Notes under the pieces: model-generated
Seen by the model: the letters and a program-made list of their open reading frames with translations, nothing else
Told to the model about the DNA's origin: nothing
Database searches by the model: none
In this document: piece after piece, positions 44,745 to 54,291 of the stretch
Position numbering within the stretch: position 1 is the stretch's first letter
How the letters are laid out: each line of letters begins with the position of its first letter
Origin: Collimonas antrihumi
GTDB lineage: Bacteria; Pseudomonadota; Gammaproteobacteria; Burkholderiales; Burkholderiaceae_D
Reading direction: 5' to 3'
Assembly: GCF_018304965.1 (NCBI RefSeq)
Contig: NZ_JAGQED010000005.1
Span: forward strand, 1 to 64,000
DNA: 64,000 nucleotides
Program-made: the position numbers and the translations under genes

Positions 44745-47564
44745 TCAAAACGCTTTGCGTATACCTGCCGAGAATACGTTGTTGGCCAATCCACCCTTGC
44801 CAAACTGCGCGTCGTAATTGGCGTACCAGCTCCAATTGTTCGCCAGCGCACTGGAGATGCCGATGCCAGCCCAGCCGCTATTGCGCGGCAGGTTGATACC
44901 TTGCACCGTAAAGCCGGCTGCCGGCGCTCCCACGAAGGCGGCATTGAAATCCAGCTTGCCGTCGTTGAAGCCATGTTGCCAGGCGGCGTAGGCTTGCAAA
45001 TTGGTCACGCCACCTAACCAGTCAAGTTTGGCGTCGCCACGCAAACCCAGCACGCTCGCTGTCTGTTGATATGTGCTGCTGCCCGCGGTCAGGCCGAACG
45101 GACTGCCGGCTTCGGTAAAACCGCCGCGCTTGAGACGATCGTAGCTGATGCCGACAAACGGCGTCAGTGTCGATGTGGCCGACAGATTGCGCACGTATCC
45201 GGTTTCGGCATAGGCCGATATCATGCGGTCGGTATGGTTACCAGACAGGCTATCCACTTCCGTGCCGAGGATTGCAGTGCGATTGATTTTGCTGGTAACG
45301 CTGGCGATGCCGGCACGGCCGGAAACATAGAAGCCGTTATTGCTGAGCGCGTAGCGGCCATACATTGACAAGCCGGTATTCTGGCTGTTCGAGGTGCCGC
45401 TGTTTCGATCGAAGTTGGCTTTGCTTTCCGAGTAGGATAGCGCGGCGCCGACAATCGCCTTGTCATTCAGATGCGTATCAAAACCAAATTGTCCGCCCCA
45501 GGTCGAGGTGTCGGCAGACGCATATCCCGATTCACCCAGCTTGCCGGTAGCGCCAATCACGCTGGCCCACAAGCCGGCTTTGGTATTGCCGGATACCGGG
45601 CTGGCCAACAGCGACAAGCGGTTCGACAAATCGCGGTTGATGGCTTGCGACTGCTGGAAAGTCAGCGCCTGCGACGATGCATAAATCTGTCCCGACAGAC
45701 TATCCAGTACCTGCGCCGCAGCAGCAATACCGGCAGTACGCTGCAGCGCCGCGGCGCTGGTAAGGAAGGCACTGTTATTGCTGCCTGTGTTACCGCTGGC
45801 GACCATGGCGTCGGCTGCCTTGAGTCCCTGCTCGACATTGGCGGCACTATTGTTACGGGTAGGATCCGTTGCGAACGCTTGCGCCGCAACTGCCTTGACA
45901 TCGTTACGCCCGATGCTCAGGTCGACCTCATTGGCAGTATAAGCAAGCGACGCGGTCAGGAAAGTACCCGGATTGAAAACCGTGCCGTCATGTTCGAACG
46001 AGACATCCTGGAACTGGCCGGATACGCCGCTGGCGGCAGTCAGCACCTTGCCTTTGACGCCGACTTGCTGCGCCACGTAGCCGGACGGATCGCTGCTGCC
46101 GGCTGGCGTGGTGGCGACCAGATGCGAATTACCCAGCGTAGCGCTGCCGCCGACAGTCAAGGTTGAATTGAATTGATTAGCCAGCACCGAGCTGGCCGAC
46201 GCCGAGTAGTTGCCGGCAATCGTCATGCCGTTACCGGTGTTGCTGAGACGGCCGTAGTTGGACACGCTGCCGCCGATGCGGCCGCCGCCGGACAAGATGC
46301 CGGCACTGTCGATGGTGACCGAAGTGGCAACCGACCCCGTCACATTGAGCGTGCCTTTCAATACTTCACTGACGCCGCTGTAGGTGTTATTGCCGGCCAA
46401 GGTCAGCGTGCCGCTGCCGTCTTTCAGCAAACCGGTGTTGCCGCCGATGTCGTTGCCGAAAGTAGCGCTGACGGAGTCGAACTTGGCGACGAAGTTGCCG
46501 CCCAGCGTCAGCCTGGTGTCAAACAGGGCCGGGCCGTTGGCTGCCTTGCTGGCATTCAGCAAACCCCACCCGTAGGTAGCGGTATCGCCCATGCTGGTCG
46601 CGGTCGACAAGATGGTTTGCCGAATCTGGTCGGCGCTCATCCACGGAAAGACTTGCTGCACCAGCGCAGCCGCACCGGTGACCGCTGGCGTGGCGAACGA
46701 GGTGCCGTAGACCCGGCCGCCACCCGCGTTCGAGACAAAATCGCCCGGAGCTGCCAGGCACCAGTTGGCTGCCTCGCCGCAACGGTTCGAATAACTGGAA
46801 AGCACACCCGGCGTAGTGTCGCTGCTGGAGTATCCTTGCGCGCCGCCGGCGGCGTTCACCGCCACCACGGTGATCCAGCCTTTTTGCAGATCGGGATACA
46901 AGGCCGGCAAACCTGCCGTCAGACTGGGATGGGCGCTGGCATCGTTGCCGGCAGCCCAGATGAACAAGCTGCCTTGCGCCACGAACGGTTGATAAATGTT
47001 GTAGAAAGTCGGGCCGTTGTTGCCTGGTGTCGCGATCGAGCCGAAGGCGTTCGACTGGTTGAAGATGCGGGCACCCTTGTTGTACAGATCCTGATAGGTT
47101 GAACTGTTGAAAGTAACGTTTTCACCACCGGTGCCGACCGCGGCGCCCAGCATGCTGACCCTCGGCGCCACGCCGTAGCTGGTTCCGCCCAGCGCTTCCG
47201 CCACTTCGCTGCCGTGCAGGTTGCCGGCGCCGCCGCTGTTATACACGATTTTGGTCAGGCGTCCGGCAAATTCCGGATCGCTAACGTTAAAGTCCGTATC
47301 AATCAATGCCACCATCACGCCGGCGCCGACGATGCCGCGCGCGCAGGCGGCAGCTGCGTTGCTCGGATCGGCTGGATTAAGAGTCGACGCAACGCTTTGC
47401 GGTGTTGCAACGGTGGAATTGGGCGTGGTGGTCGGCACCGGTTGCTGGGTATTGTCGCCAGGGCCGGCAGAACCGCCGCCACCTCCGCCGCACGCCGCGA
47501 GCATGGTCAATACTGCTATGGAAACAACTGATAAGGGGAAACGGCCTGCATGTTTGCGATTCAT
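44745..47564 (-). CDS. Autotransporter serine protease (subtilase passenger, lipoprotein signal)
   Basis: 939 residues from ATG 47564. The signal ends in a lipobox (MLAAC, Cys25) followed by a Gly-rich linker. The S8 subtilase domain has Asp89 (VALIDTDFN), His117 (NLHGSEVAEALGG) and Ser289 (GTSFATPAV). Then come passenger-associated repeats (GSGTLTLAGNNTYSGVSEVL) and a 12-strand autotransporter barrel over the last 280 residues, starting near KAGLWASVIGATG and ending AGIRKAF. It should move its protease to the cell surface (type V secretion, NalP/SphB1 type). NalP and SphB1 are also lipidated subtilases that cut other surface proteins; that role here is inference. Confidence 0.93.
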   Translation of the reverse strand: MNRKHAGRFPLSVVSIAVLTMLAACGGGGGGSAGPGDNTQQPVPTTTPNSTVATPQSVASTLNPADPSNAAAACARGIVGAGVMVALIDTDFNVSDPEFAGRLTKIVYNSGGAGNLHGSEVAEALGGTSYGVAPRVSMLGAAVGTGGENVTFNSSTYQDLYNKGARIFNQSNAFGSIATPGNNGPTFYNIYQPFVAQGSLFIWAAGNDASAHPSLTAGLPALYPDLQKGWITVVAVNAAGGAQGYSSSDTTPGVLSSYSNRCGEAANWCLAAPGDFVSNAGGGRVYGTSFATPAVTGAAALVQQVFPWMSADQIRQTILSTATSMGDTATYGWGLLNASKAANGPALFDTRLTLGGNFVAKFDSVSATFGNDIGGNTGLLKDGSGTLTLAGNNTYSGVSEVLKGTLNVTGSVATSVTIDSAGILSGGGRIGGSVSNYGRLSNTGNGMTIAGNYSASASSVLANQFNSTLTVGGSATLGNSHLVATTPAGSSDPSGYVAQQVGVKGKVLTAASGVSGQFQDVSFEHDGTVFNPGTFLTASLAYTANEVDLSIGRNDVKAVAAQAFATDPTRNNSAANVEQGLKAADAMVASGNTGSNNSAFLTSAAALQRTAGIAAAAQVLDSLSGQIYASSQALTFQQSQAINRDLSNRLSLLASPVSGNTKAGLWASVIGATGKLGESGYASADTSTWGGQFGFDTHLNDKAIVGAALSYSESKANFDRNSGTSNSQNTGLSMYGRYALSNNGFYVSGRAGIASVTSKINRTAILGTEVDSLSGNHTDRMISAYAETGYVRNLSATSTLTPFVGISYDRLKRGGFTEAGSPFGLTAGSSTYQQTASVLGLRGDAKLDWLGGVTNLQAYAAWQHGFNDGKLDFNAAFVGAPAAGFTVQGINLPRNSGWAGIGISSALANNWSWYANYDAQFGKGGLANNVFSAGIRKAF

Positions 47565-47944
47565 ACTTTTACTCGGTATTAACTTGCAGCAAACACTTCT
47601 CTTGGTCAATCGTGGCCCGGTGTTTTACGTCAAATTACTTAATTGAAAAATTGCTGCAACGATACATTCCGCATTAGGCCGATACAATACAAACCTGTCA
47701 TGAAACGCTAAAAAAGGCATATATGTTGCTAAACGACAGCATTAAAATTCGCAATATTAGCGTTATATAACGAGTAATTAGCATTAAATAACTACAAAAT
47801 AACAATAAATTGGTTTTTTATACATATTGCATGATGCAACTATCAAGGTAGCTAGCGGCGGCAGATTCTGAAATAAAAAAAGCCTGCTTTAAGGCAGGCT
47901 TTCTACTTTCTAATGACGCAAACGCCAAAAATTACGCGCGTAAT
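47565..47944. other. A/T-rich intergenic region upstream of the autotransporter
   Basis: 380 bases. It holds the autotransporter promoter region, a perfect 12-base palindrome CGTTATATAACG at 47761-47772 set among TTAGCG/TTAGC repeats (a possible operator), and the terminator at 47879-47902. I see no gene. Confidence 0.45.
47879..47902 (-). terminator. Terminator of the DsbA-like/MBL operon
   Basis: AAAGCCTGC (47879-47887) pairs perfectly with GCAGGCTTT (47894-47902); on the minus strand TTTTTTATTTC follows. It lies 43 bases after the DsbA-like gene stop. Confidence 0.8.
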
Positions 47945-48676
47945 TTATCTGCGTAAGACAGCCTTCCAGGCCTCCGCCTGACCAAAGAAGCGGCCGGCAT
48001 CCAGCATCTCGATTTGTGCTCCGCGTTGCAACCCAAAGGTAGGAAACCCTTGGCCGCCGACTCGCGCCAGCAAGGCGCGGCTGGCGGCAATGTGGGCATG
48101 TGTGGCGGCTTCGCCAAGCTCAGCAAACTTGCTATCAAAGAGCACCGGTTCCAGACCGATTTCTACCGCCAGAGTATGCAATACCGCAGTCTCGGCAACC
48201 CGCAAGCCTTGCACGTAATGCGCAGCCTGTATCCGCGCCAGCATTGCCAGGCCGCGCCCCGCGATTGCTTCGGCTGCCAGGATCGCAGTGGTCGGCGGCC
48301 CGGAGTCCAGCACCGCCGCGGTATCCAACAGCAGACCGTTAAAATAATCGTCGCCGAATGGCTGGCCGGTCATCGCTGCAATCCGATGATCGTGCTGCAT
48401 CACGTAGTTGCGCAACTGTGTGCTGATCTGTTTGCGATTGCTGCCGGTCATCATGCCGCCGCCGTGCAATTCAATCGTCAGACCGTCGACCTCACCTGCG
48501 GCCTGCAGCAAAGGCGCTGCGCCGTAACACCAGCCGCACATCGGATCGTAAATGTAATGCAGCACTGCGCCCTTTGCTGCAACTGCGGCCGGTGCTGCTA
48601 CACCTGCTACGGCATCCTTTACGGTCGCACCGGGAAGCGGACAACTACTGTCGCCGCAATCATGATTCTTTACCAT
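47945..48676 (-). CDS. DsbA/FrnE-family thioredoxin-fold protein
   Basis: 243 residues without a signal peptide. The active-site motif is CGWC in IYDPMCGWCYGAAPLLQA (about residues 47-50), and the helical insert and GGQGFPTF cis-Pro loop near residue 208 are those of the DsbA family. The N-terminal 35 residues hold two more Cys (HDCGDSSCP), which might bind metal. Cytoplasmic FrnE-like proteins act as disulfide isomerases or oxidoreductases. Its start overlaps the MBL-fold gene stop by 7 bases, so the two are coupled. Confidence 0.85.
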   Translation of the reverse strand: MVKNHDCGDSSCPLPGATVKDAVAGVAAPAAVAAKGAVLHYIYDPMCGWCYGAAPLLQAAGEVDGLTIELHGGGMMTGSNRKQISTQLRNYVMQHDHRIAAMTGQPFGDDYFNGLLLDTAAVLDSGPPTTAILAAEAIAGRGLAMLARIQAAHYVQGLRVAETAVLHTLAVEIGLEPVLFDSKFAELGEAATHAHIAASRALLARVGGQGFPTFGLQRGAQIEMLDAGRFFGQAEAWKAVLRR

Positions 48677-49563
48677 TTCATTTCACCTTTGCTCACTTTG
48701 GCGCCGAGTTCCAGCGAAGATACGCCATCCAGATCTGGATAGTGCTTTTTCATCGCTTCAATCAAGGCGGCGGAGTCCTTGGCTTTGACGGTTTCTACTT
48801 CATAAATCTTCAGGTAGTTTTTGGTAAAACGTACGGATTCGATGTTTTGCGGCGCACCGGCGCTGAAATGTCCTGGCACCACTACCTTCGGATGCAAGGC
48901 GGCAATCTTGTCCAGCATCTTGATCCATTGCTGGCGCGAAGCCAGGGTCTGGGTATCGGCAGTCCACACATGCTCGTTGCCGACTACCAGCACGCCGCCA
49001 ACTACCGCTTTCAATGATGGAATCCAGACAAAAGTGCGATCCGGGCTGGCGCCGTCCAGGCCGATCACTTCCAGCTTGCGGCCTTCCAGCGTCAGCGTAT
49101 TGCCTTGCAATGGTTCCGGCACGATCAGCTGCTTAGGCGCATTGGCGCCCAGCTTGGGTCCCCAGAATGCCAGCTTGTCTTGCATCGTTGCCTTGATGTG
49201 TGCGATCACTGGTGCCGGCGCCAGGATCCTGGCGTCCGGATAGGCTTCCTTCAGCACTTCCAGCCCGAAGTAGTAGTCAGGATCGCCGTGGCTGATGTAG
49301 ATCGTGGTTAGCTTCTTGCCGCTGTCCCGGATCTTTTTCAGCAATTGGCCGGCATTGGCGCGATCAAACTGAGCATCGATCACGATGGCGTCGGTGCTGC
49401 CGGTAATCAGCTCGGAAGACACCGGGAAAATGCCGTTGGCGCCGGGATTATAGACTTCCAGCTTCAAAGGTTGCGGCGCTGCTGCTGCCGAGCCGGCGAT
49501 CATCAAGCCGGCGGCGGCTGCCAGCAGCGACCGGAATAGTGAGCGTGGTGAGCGTGTAAACAT
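48670..49563 (-). CDS. MBL-fold hydrolase, exported, with altered metal motif
   Basis: 297 residues with a signal peptide (LLAAAAGLMIAGSAAAAPQP). The metallo-beta-lactamase fold is clear (IVIDAQFDRANAGQLLKKI, VPGHF near residue 240), but the usual HxHxDH reads HGDPDY (YISHGDPDYYFGLEVLKEAY), so two of the three histidines are replaced. The active metal centre must differ or be reduced. Activity unknown. First gene of a pair with the DsbA-like protein. Confidence 0.85.
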   Translation of the reverse strand: MFTRSPRSLFRSLLAAAAGLMIAGSAAAAPQPLKLEVYNPGANGIFPVSSELITGSTDAIVIDAQFDRANAGQLLKKIRDSGKKLTTIYISHGDPDYYFGLEVLKEAYPDARILAPAPVIAHIKATMQDKLAFWGPKLGANAPKQLIVPEPLQGNTLTLEGRKLEVIGLDGASPDRTFVWIPSLKAVVGGVLVVGNEHVWTADTQTLASRQQWIKMLDKIAALHPKVVVPGHFSAGAPQNIESVRFTKNYLKIYEVETVKAKDSAALIEAMKKHYPDLDGVSSLELGAKVSKGEMKW

Positions 49564-49666
49564 CGATATCTCCAGGGGGAGGTGAAAGAAGCATCATCAT
49601 AGTTGCCAAAAACGATGCGAAAAACCGCATAATGACGACTAGTTTGTTGCAGAAATCGAGCAAATC

Positions 49667-50575
49667 ATGGATAGGCTGATCGCAATGCAAGTATTTGTCG
49701 AGGTAGCGGACCAGGGCAGCCTGACCGCCGCCGCCGACAAGCTCGACATGTCGCGCGCCATGGTGTCGCGTTACCTGGCGGAACTGGAAGCGTGGGTAGG
49801 CGCCCGCCTGCTGCATCGCACCACCCGCAAATTGAGCCTGACATCCGCCGGCAGCGATACCCTGCCGCGCTGCCGTCAGATGCTTGGCATGGCCAGCGAT
49901 ATCCAGGCATCCGCGATGACGCCCGAAAATACGCCGCGTGGCACGCTAAGGCTGACTTGCAGCATGTCCCTGGGACAAGCCTACCTGGCGCCGCTGCTGA
50001 CGCGTTTCCTGAAACGCTACCCCGGCACAGCCGTGGATATGCTGATGGTCGACCGGACCGTGAATCTGATCGAAGAACGCGTGGATCTGGCGATCCGCAT
50101 CACCAATGCACTCGATCCCAATCTGATCGCGCGCAAACTGGCGGTGTGCCGCTCGGTGGTATGCGCATCGCCGGCCTACCTGAAAGAACATGGCACGCCG
50201 AAAACGGCGGAAGACCTGGCCTTGCATAACTGCCTGACTTATTCCTACTTCGGTAAAAGCCTGTGGGAATTCGAGAAAGACGGCGTGCCGGTCGCAGTGC
50301 CGGTAGGCGGCAATATGAGCGCCAACGAATCGTCGGTATTGCTGGAGGCAGCTGTCAATGGCGCCGGAATCAGCCTGCAACCGGTATATGCCGCGTCAGG
50401 ATTGCTGCGTAGTGGTAAACTACGGGCGCTGCTCGGCGAATACCAACCGCGCGAAATGAGTATTTACGGCGTCTACGCTTCGCGCCGCCAAATGCCTGCC
50501 ATCCTGCGCGCCATGCTCGATTTTCTGGTCGAGGAATTCAACGCAGACACCGACTGGGCGACACCAGCCGTTTGA
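49667..50575 (+). CDS. LysR-family transcription regulator
   Basis: 302 residues. The start MDRLIAMQVFVEVADQGSLT and the helix-turn-helix AAADKLDMSRAMVSRYLAEL are typical of the CrgA/YhjC branch of LysR. The effector domain begins near residue 90 (GTLRLTCSMSLGQAYLAPLL). It is divergent from the MBL-fold operon, so it probably controls that unit; it is also upstream of an MFS gene in the same direction. The stop lies in the first unit of a tandem repeat. Confidence 0.92.
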   Translation: MDRLIAMQVFVEVADQGSLTAAADKLDMSRAMVSRYLAELEAWVGARLLHRTTRKLSLTSAGSDTLPRCRQMLGMASDIQASAMTPENTPRGTLRLTCSMSLGQAYLAPLLTRFLKRYPGTAVDMLMVDRTVNLIEERVDLAIRITNALDPNLIARKLAVCRSVVCASPAYLKEHGTPKTAEDLALHNCLTYSYFGKSLWEFEKDGVPVAVPVGGNMSANESSVLLEAAVNGAGISLQPVYAASGLLRSGKLRALLGEYQPREMSIYGVYASRRQMPAILRAMLDFLVEEFNADTDWATPAV

Positions 50576-50639
50576 ATCAAGCAAGCTAATCAAGCAAGTT
50601 AATCAAGCAAGTTAATCAAGCAAATTAATCAAACAAGTT
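50575..50639. repeat. Five 13-bp tandem repeats after the LysR gene
   Basis: The unit AATCAAGCAAGTT is repeated five times, with single-base changes in copies 1, 4 and 5. It begins at the last base of the LysR stop codon and sits in the gap before the MFS gene. It looks like replication slippage and may vary between strains. Confidence 0.9.
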
Positions 50640-50723
50640 CGTCCGTGACACCCGCAGGGTATCTACTACCCGCGCGTTAGCCAATGCCGCAATTGTCGCC
50701 GCTTCACCCCGTAAAACAAAAAA

Positions 50724-51971
50724 ATGCAAAAAATCTCTACGCTTACCCGTAATACCCTGATGTTCCCGCTGGCTCTGGTCTTGTTTGAGTTTTCGGTGTA
50801 CATCGCCAATGACATGATCCAGCCGGGCATGCTGACGGTCACCCGTGAATTCGGCGCCAGCGCCGCCTGGATGGCTTCGGCCATGACCGCATTCCTGGTG
50901 GGCGGCGCCATCTTCCAATGGTTGTTCGGACCACTATCGGATCGTATCGGACGCCGTCCCGTCATGTTGGGCGGCACCATCTTCTTCATCCTGGCCTGCC
51001 TGGCGACGCTGTTCTCCCAAAGCATCGAGAGTTTCATCGTCTTGCGCGTGTTGCAAGGCATGGGCTTGTGCTTTATTTCTTCGGTCGGCTACGCCGTGGT
51101 GCAAGAAGCGTTTGAAGAAAAAGCCGCGATCCGGGTCACCGCGCTGATGGCCAATGTGGCGTTGATTGCACCGCTGATCGGGCCGGTGGCGGGTGCTTTC
51201 ATGATTGGCATCCTGCCCTGGCGCATGGTGTTCGTGTTCATCGCCGCGATTGCCTTTATCGCCCTCATCGGCCTGGCGCGGCATATGCCGGAAACCGTCA
51301 GGCAGCGCAAAGAGAAATTGCCGCTGATGCAGATCTGGCACGACTACCGTGCAGTGGTCGGCAACCGCCATTTCCTGAAAGCCGCCATGTGCATGCCTCT
51401 GTTAGCGATTCCACTGATCGGCTGGATCGCCATGTCGCCCGAAATCCTGGTGGCCGATGGCCATCTGAGCGTGATCGAATACGGCTACTGGCAAATCCCG
51501 GTGTTCGCCTGTCTGATTGCCGGCAACCTGGTGCTGGCGCGGCAAGTCGACCGCTGGCGCCTCGGCAGCTCGATCAAGCTGGCCATGTATCCGATCGCCG
51601 TGGGTATCCTGATCATGCTGCTTGGCGCAGCGTTCCTCGACAAACCCTACTTCCTGGTGGCGGCGATCAGCGTGATTGCTTTCGGCGAAGGTTTGTCGGC
51701 AGCCGTCATGATCCGTTTCACGCTGACCGAGAGCGCCGTCTCCAAAGCCACTGTCGCTGCCACCATGGGCATGATCAACATGACTTTGTACGGCGTCGGC
51801 ATCGAGCTGTACAAGGTGTTTTACCTATACGCGGGCATGATGGGTTTTGCGTTGTTTTCGCTCGCGGTAATTGGGTTGTATTGGCACTTGTCGCGTAGCG
51901 TGGTAGCGCGCGCCATGCTGGCCCGGGTTACCGGGCGTGAAGAGAAAGACGATTCCGGACCACTGATCTGA
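50724..51971 (+). CDS. MdfA-like MFS multidrug transporter
   Basis: 415 residues and twelve spans. The first segment NTLMFPLALVLFEFSVYIAN DM (written in two parts) and LVGGAIFQWLFGPLSDRIGR, MFS motif A, match MdfA, which exports chloramphenicol and cationic drugs by proton antiport. The acidic residue in span 1 (LFEFSVYIANDM) corresponds to the MdfA Glu26 region. RPVMLGG follows the loop. No clear ribosome site before ATG 50724. Substrate inferred from family only. Confidence 0.9.
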   Translation: MQKISTLTRNTLMFPLALVLFEFSVYIANDMIQPGMLTVTREFGASAAWMASAMTAFLVGGAIFQWLFGPLSDRIGRRPVMLGGTIFFILACLATLFSQSIESFIVLRVLQGMGLCFISSVGYAVVQEAFEEKAAIRVTALMANVALIAPLIGPVAGAFMIGILPWRMVFVFIAAIAFIALIGLARHMPETVRQRKEKLPLMQIWHDYRAVVGNRHFLKAAMCMPLLAIPLIGWIAMSPEILVADGHLSVIEYGYWQIPVFACLIAGNLVLARQVDRWRLGSSIKLAMYPIAVGILIMLLGAAFLDKPYFLVAAISVIAFGEGLSAAVMIRFTLTESAVSKATVAATMGMINMTLYGVGIELYKVFYLYAGMMGFALFSLAVIGLYWHLSRSVVARAMLARVTGREEKDDSGPLI

Positions 51972-52046
51972 ATGCTGCAGGAATGCGCTCCGACGTGAGT
52001 CGGAGCATGTGACCAAAGAACGCGCTAAAGGACGAACAAACGCAAT

Positions 52047-52673
52047 TTACTCGTTGCGCTTTTGGCTGATGATGCTCATGAATTCGCGCCGCGTCGACGG
52101 ATCGTCGCGGAATGCGCCGAGCATGCGGCTGGTCACCAGATTGGTGCCCGGCTTGTGAATGCCGCGCGTCGTCATGCAGCCATGCGATGCCTCGATCACT
52201 ACTGCCACACCTTTCGGCAACAACACTTGCTGCAAGGTATCCGCAATCTGGACCGTCATTTTTTCCTGGATCTGCAAACGCTTGGCGAAAATATCGACCA
52301 GTCGCGCCAGTTTTGAAATCCCCACCACACGATGGTCCGGCAGATAGGCGACATGCGCTTTGCCGATGATTGGCGCCATGTGATGCTCGCAATGGCTCTC
52401 GAAACGGATACCGGTCAACACCACCATCTCGTCGTAACCTTCAACTTCTGAAAACGTGGTCGACAGGATTTCCACCGGGTCCTTGCTGTAACCGGCAAAG
52501 AATTCTTCATAAGCCCGGGCCACGCGCGCCGGCGTATCCAGCAAACCTTCACGGTCCGGATCATCCCCGGCCCAGCGCAACAAGGTACGAATCGCCGATT
52601 CCGCCTCGGCGCGGCTTGGACGTTTTGACAAGGCGCTAGCCGCCACCAACGGCACTGGATCTTTTGAGGCCAT
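52047..52673 (-). CDS. folE: GTP cyclohydrolase I
   Basis: 208 residues from ATG 52673 (AAAAGG seven bases upstream); the frame to 52724 has no such support. It opens the tetrahydrofolate pathway by converting GTP to 7,8-dihydroneopterin triphosphate. Signature: [20 protein letters not shown] with the zinc-binding Cys-His pair, then [20 protein letters not shown] and [12 protein letters not shown] with the third zinc Cys. Standard type IA enzyme in length and sequence. Single gene here. Confidence 0.96.
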   Translation of the reverse strand: MASKDPVPLVAASALSKRPSRAEAESAIRTLLRWAGDDPDREGLLDTPARVARAYEEFFAGYSKDPVEILSTTFSEVEGYDEMVVLTGIRFESHCEHHMAPIIGKAHVAYLPDHRVVGISKLARLVDIFAKRLQIQEKMTVQIADTLQQVLLPKGVAVVIEASHGCMTTRGIHKPGTNLVTSRMLGAFRDDPSTRREFMSIISQKRNE

Positions 52674-52905
52674 CTGTTTACCTTTTCTAAAAAAATTTTC
52701 GCTTGCCATTGTGCAGTTGCACACGGCGGCTGATGCCGACAGTGTAATTCAGCTATCGCATTAGTGCATTGCATTCATTAAAGTCGGGGAATTGCGCAGC
52801 GCAGCATCGAAACCTGCGCTGGTAATAGCCAGTTATTACCTGACAGATTTTTAGAGTCTCATACTCGACCTTCCCTGCCCCACCAACCTCACTGAGAGAT
52901 CTATC

Positions 52906-53487
52906 ATGAGCGCAAAGAAAATCCTGATTCTGGCCGGCGATTACGTTGAAGATTATGAATTGATGGTGCCGTTCCAGGCGCTGCAGATGGTCGGCCACCA
53001 GGTCGACGTGGTGTGTCCCGACAAAGCCGCCGGCGCCCAGATCCGCACCGCCATCCATGACTTCGAAGGCGACCAGACCTATAGCGAAAAACCCGGCCAC
53101 AACTTTACCCTGAATGCCGCATTCAGCGATGTCGATGTCAGCCGCTACGATGCTTTGCTGATCCCGGGCGGCCGTGCACCGGAATACCTGCGCCTGAATC
53201 CGCGCGTGATCGAAATCGTCCAGCAGTTCCATGCGGCCGACAAACCGATTGCCGCAGTCTGCCACGGTGCCCAACTACTGGCGGCGGCCGGCGTGCTGGA
53301 AGGAAAAACCTGCTCGGCCTATCCTGCTTGTGCGCCGGAAGTAAAACTGGCGGGCGGTAAATATGCAGAAATCGCTATAACGGCTGCTCATCGCGACGGC
53401 AACCTGGTCACGGCGCCGGCATGGCCGGCACATCCAGCGTGGCTGGCGCTGTTCCTGACCGCATTGGGGACACGCATCGAGTTATGA
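52906..53487 (+). CDS. DJ-1/PfpI family protein
   Basis: 193 residues of one class-I glutamine-amidotransferase-like domain. Glu15 ([16 protein letters not shown]), and the nucleophile elbow [10 protein letters not shown] with Cys119-His120, are those of the PfpI/YhbO branch. Members act as glyoxalases, deglycase-like repair enzymes or peptidases; which applies here is not visible. AGAGATC stands before the start. Not obviously linked to its neighbours. Confidence 0.9.
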   Translation: MSAKKILILAGDYVEDYELMVPFQALQMVGHQVDVVCPDKAAGAQIRTAIHDFEGDQTYSEKPGHNFTLNAAFSDVDVSRYDALLIPGGRAPEYLRLNPRVIEIVQQFHAADKPIAAVCHGAQLLAAAGVLEGKTCSAYPACAPEVKLAGGKYAEIAITAAHRDGNLVTAPAWPAHPAWLALFLTALGTRIEL

Positions 53488-53609
53488 TGGATGTTGTGCG
53501 GCCTGCCGCAAGACCGGCCGCACAATATGTTTGCATGTATCGTTTGCATGCATCAGCAGCAACTGTTGCACAAGAAATATTCGGGAATATTCAAGAAGCG
53601 AGGTGTTCG

Positions 53610-53930
53610 ATGTGTCAGATTTATGCCCAGGCCGATCCCATACTGTATGAATCGCGCGCCCGTTCGGTGCGCATCATGGGAGTCATCACCACCATCAAGC
53701 TGGAAAACCTGTTTTGGCAAACCCTGGCGGAACTGGCTGCAGATAACGATTTGACCACCAACCAGCTGATCGCAAAATTACACGAAGAAGTCACCACACA
53801 TTTCGGTGAAGCCAGCAATTTCGCGTCTTTCCTGCGCGTCACCTGCCTGCGTTACCAGGCCCTGAAAACCCATGCAGGATTCGACTCCAAAGTAGTCAGC
53901 TCACCCAATAAAATCAACGCTGCAGCATAG
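53610..53930 (+). CDS. Ribbon-helix-helix domain protein
   Basis: 106 residues from ATG 53610 (AGCGAGG upstream); the frame extends to 53421 inside the previous gene and is not needed. MCQIYAQADPILYESRARSV is followed by a basic beta strand VRIMGVITTIKLENLFWQTL and two helices (LTTNQLIAKLHEEVTTHFGE). This fits the RHH_4 family of predicted DNA-binding proteins often found near aryl-sulfotransferase or metabolic genes. Target unknown. Confidence 0.8.
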   Translation: MCQIYAQADPILYESRARSVRIMGVITTIKLENLFWQTLAELAADNDLTTNQLIAKLHEEVTTHFGEASNFASFLRVTCLRYQALKTHAGFDSKVVSSPNKINAAA

Positions 53931-53952
53931 GCCGTGAGCCATAGGCTAGCGA

Positions 53953-54273
53953 TCAGCTTGCCGTTGACAACTTCAAACCGATCAAGCCCAGCACGATCAA
54001 GCTGACGCTGGCAATGCGCGCCACGCTCACCACCTCGCCCAGCAGCACGATACCGGCAATAAACGAACCGACCGCACCGATGCCAGTCCACACCGCGTAG
54101 GCGGTACCAAGTGGCAAGGTACGCATCGCCAGTGCCAGCAGCCAGATGCTGATGGCCATGCCGACGCAGGTAATTACAGAAGGCCAGGTACGTGTAAAAC
54201 CTTCCGAATATTTCAGGCCGACAGCCCAGACGATTTCGGCTAAACCGGCAAGAAAGAGAATGATCCAGGCCAT
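53953..54273 (-). CDS. gdx: Guanidinium exporter Gdx (SugE), SMR family
   Basis: 106 residues with four membrane helices. Glu13 in [20 protein letters not shown] is the coupling residue, and the [13 protein letters not shown] phrase separates Gdx/SugE from drug-exporting EmrE. It swaps guanidinium for protons. A two-hairpin guanidine-II riboswitch lies 19 bases upstream, which strongly supports this substrate. GGAG precedes the ATG by five bases. Confidence 0.95.
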   Translation of the reverse strand: MAWIILFLAGLAEIVWAVGLKYSEGFTRTWPSVITCVGMAISIWLLALAMRTLPLGTAYAVWTGIGAVGSFIAGIVLLGEVVSVARIASVSLIVLGLIGLKLSTAS

Positions 54274-54291
54274 GCGAACTCCAGAAAAGAT

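Noticed and set aside
46173-47102. 309-codon open frame on the plus strand
   Set aside because: Antisense to the autotransporter gene; low-complexity shadow.
50575-50639. CRISPR-like array or phage attachment site
   Set aside because: The repeats have no spacers and there is no integrase or tRNA gene.
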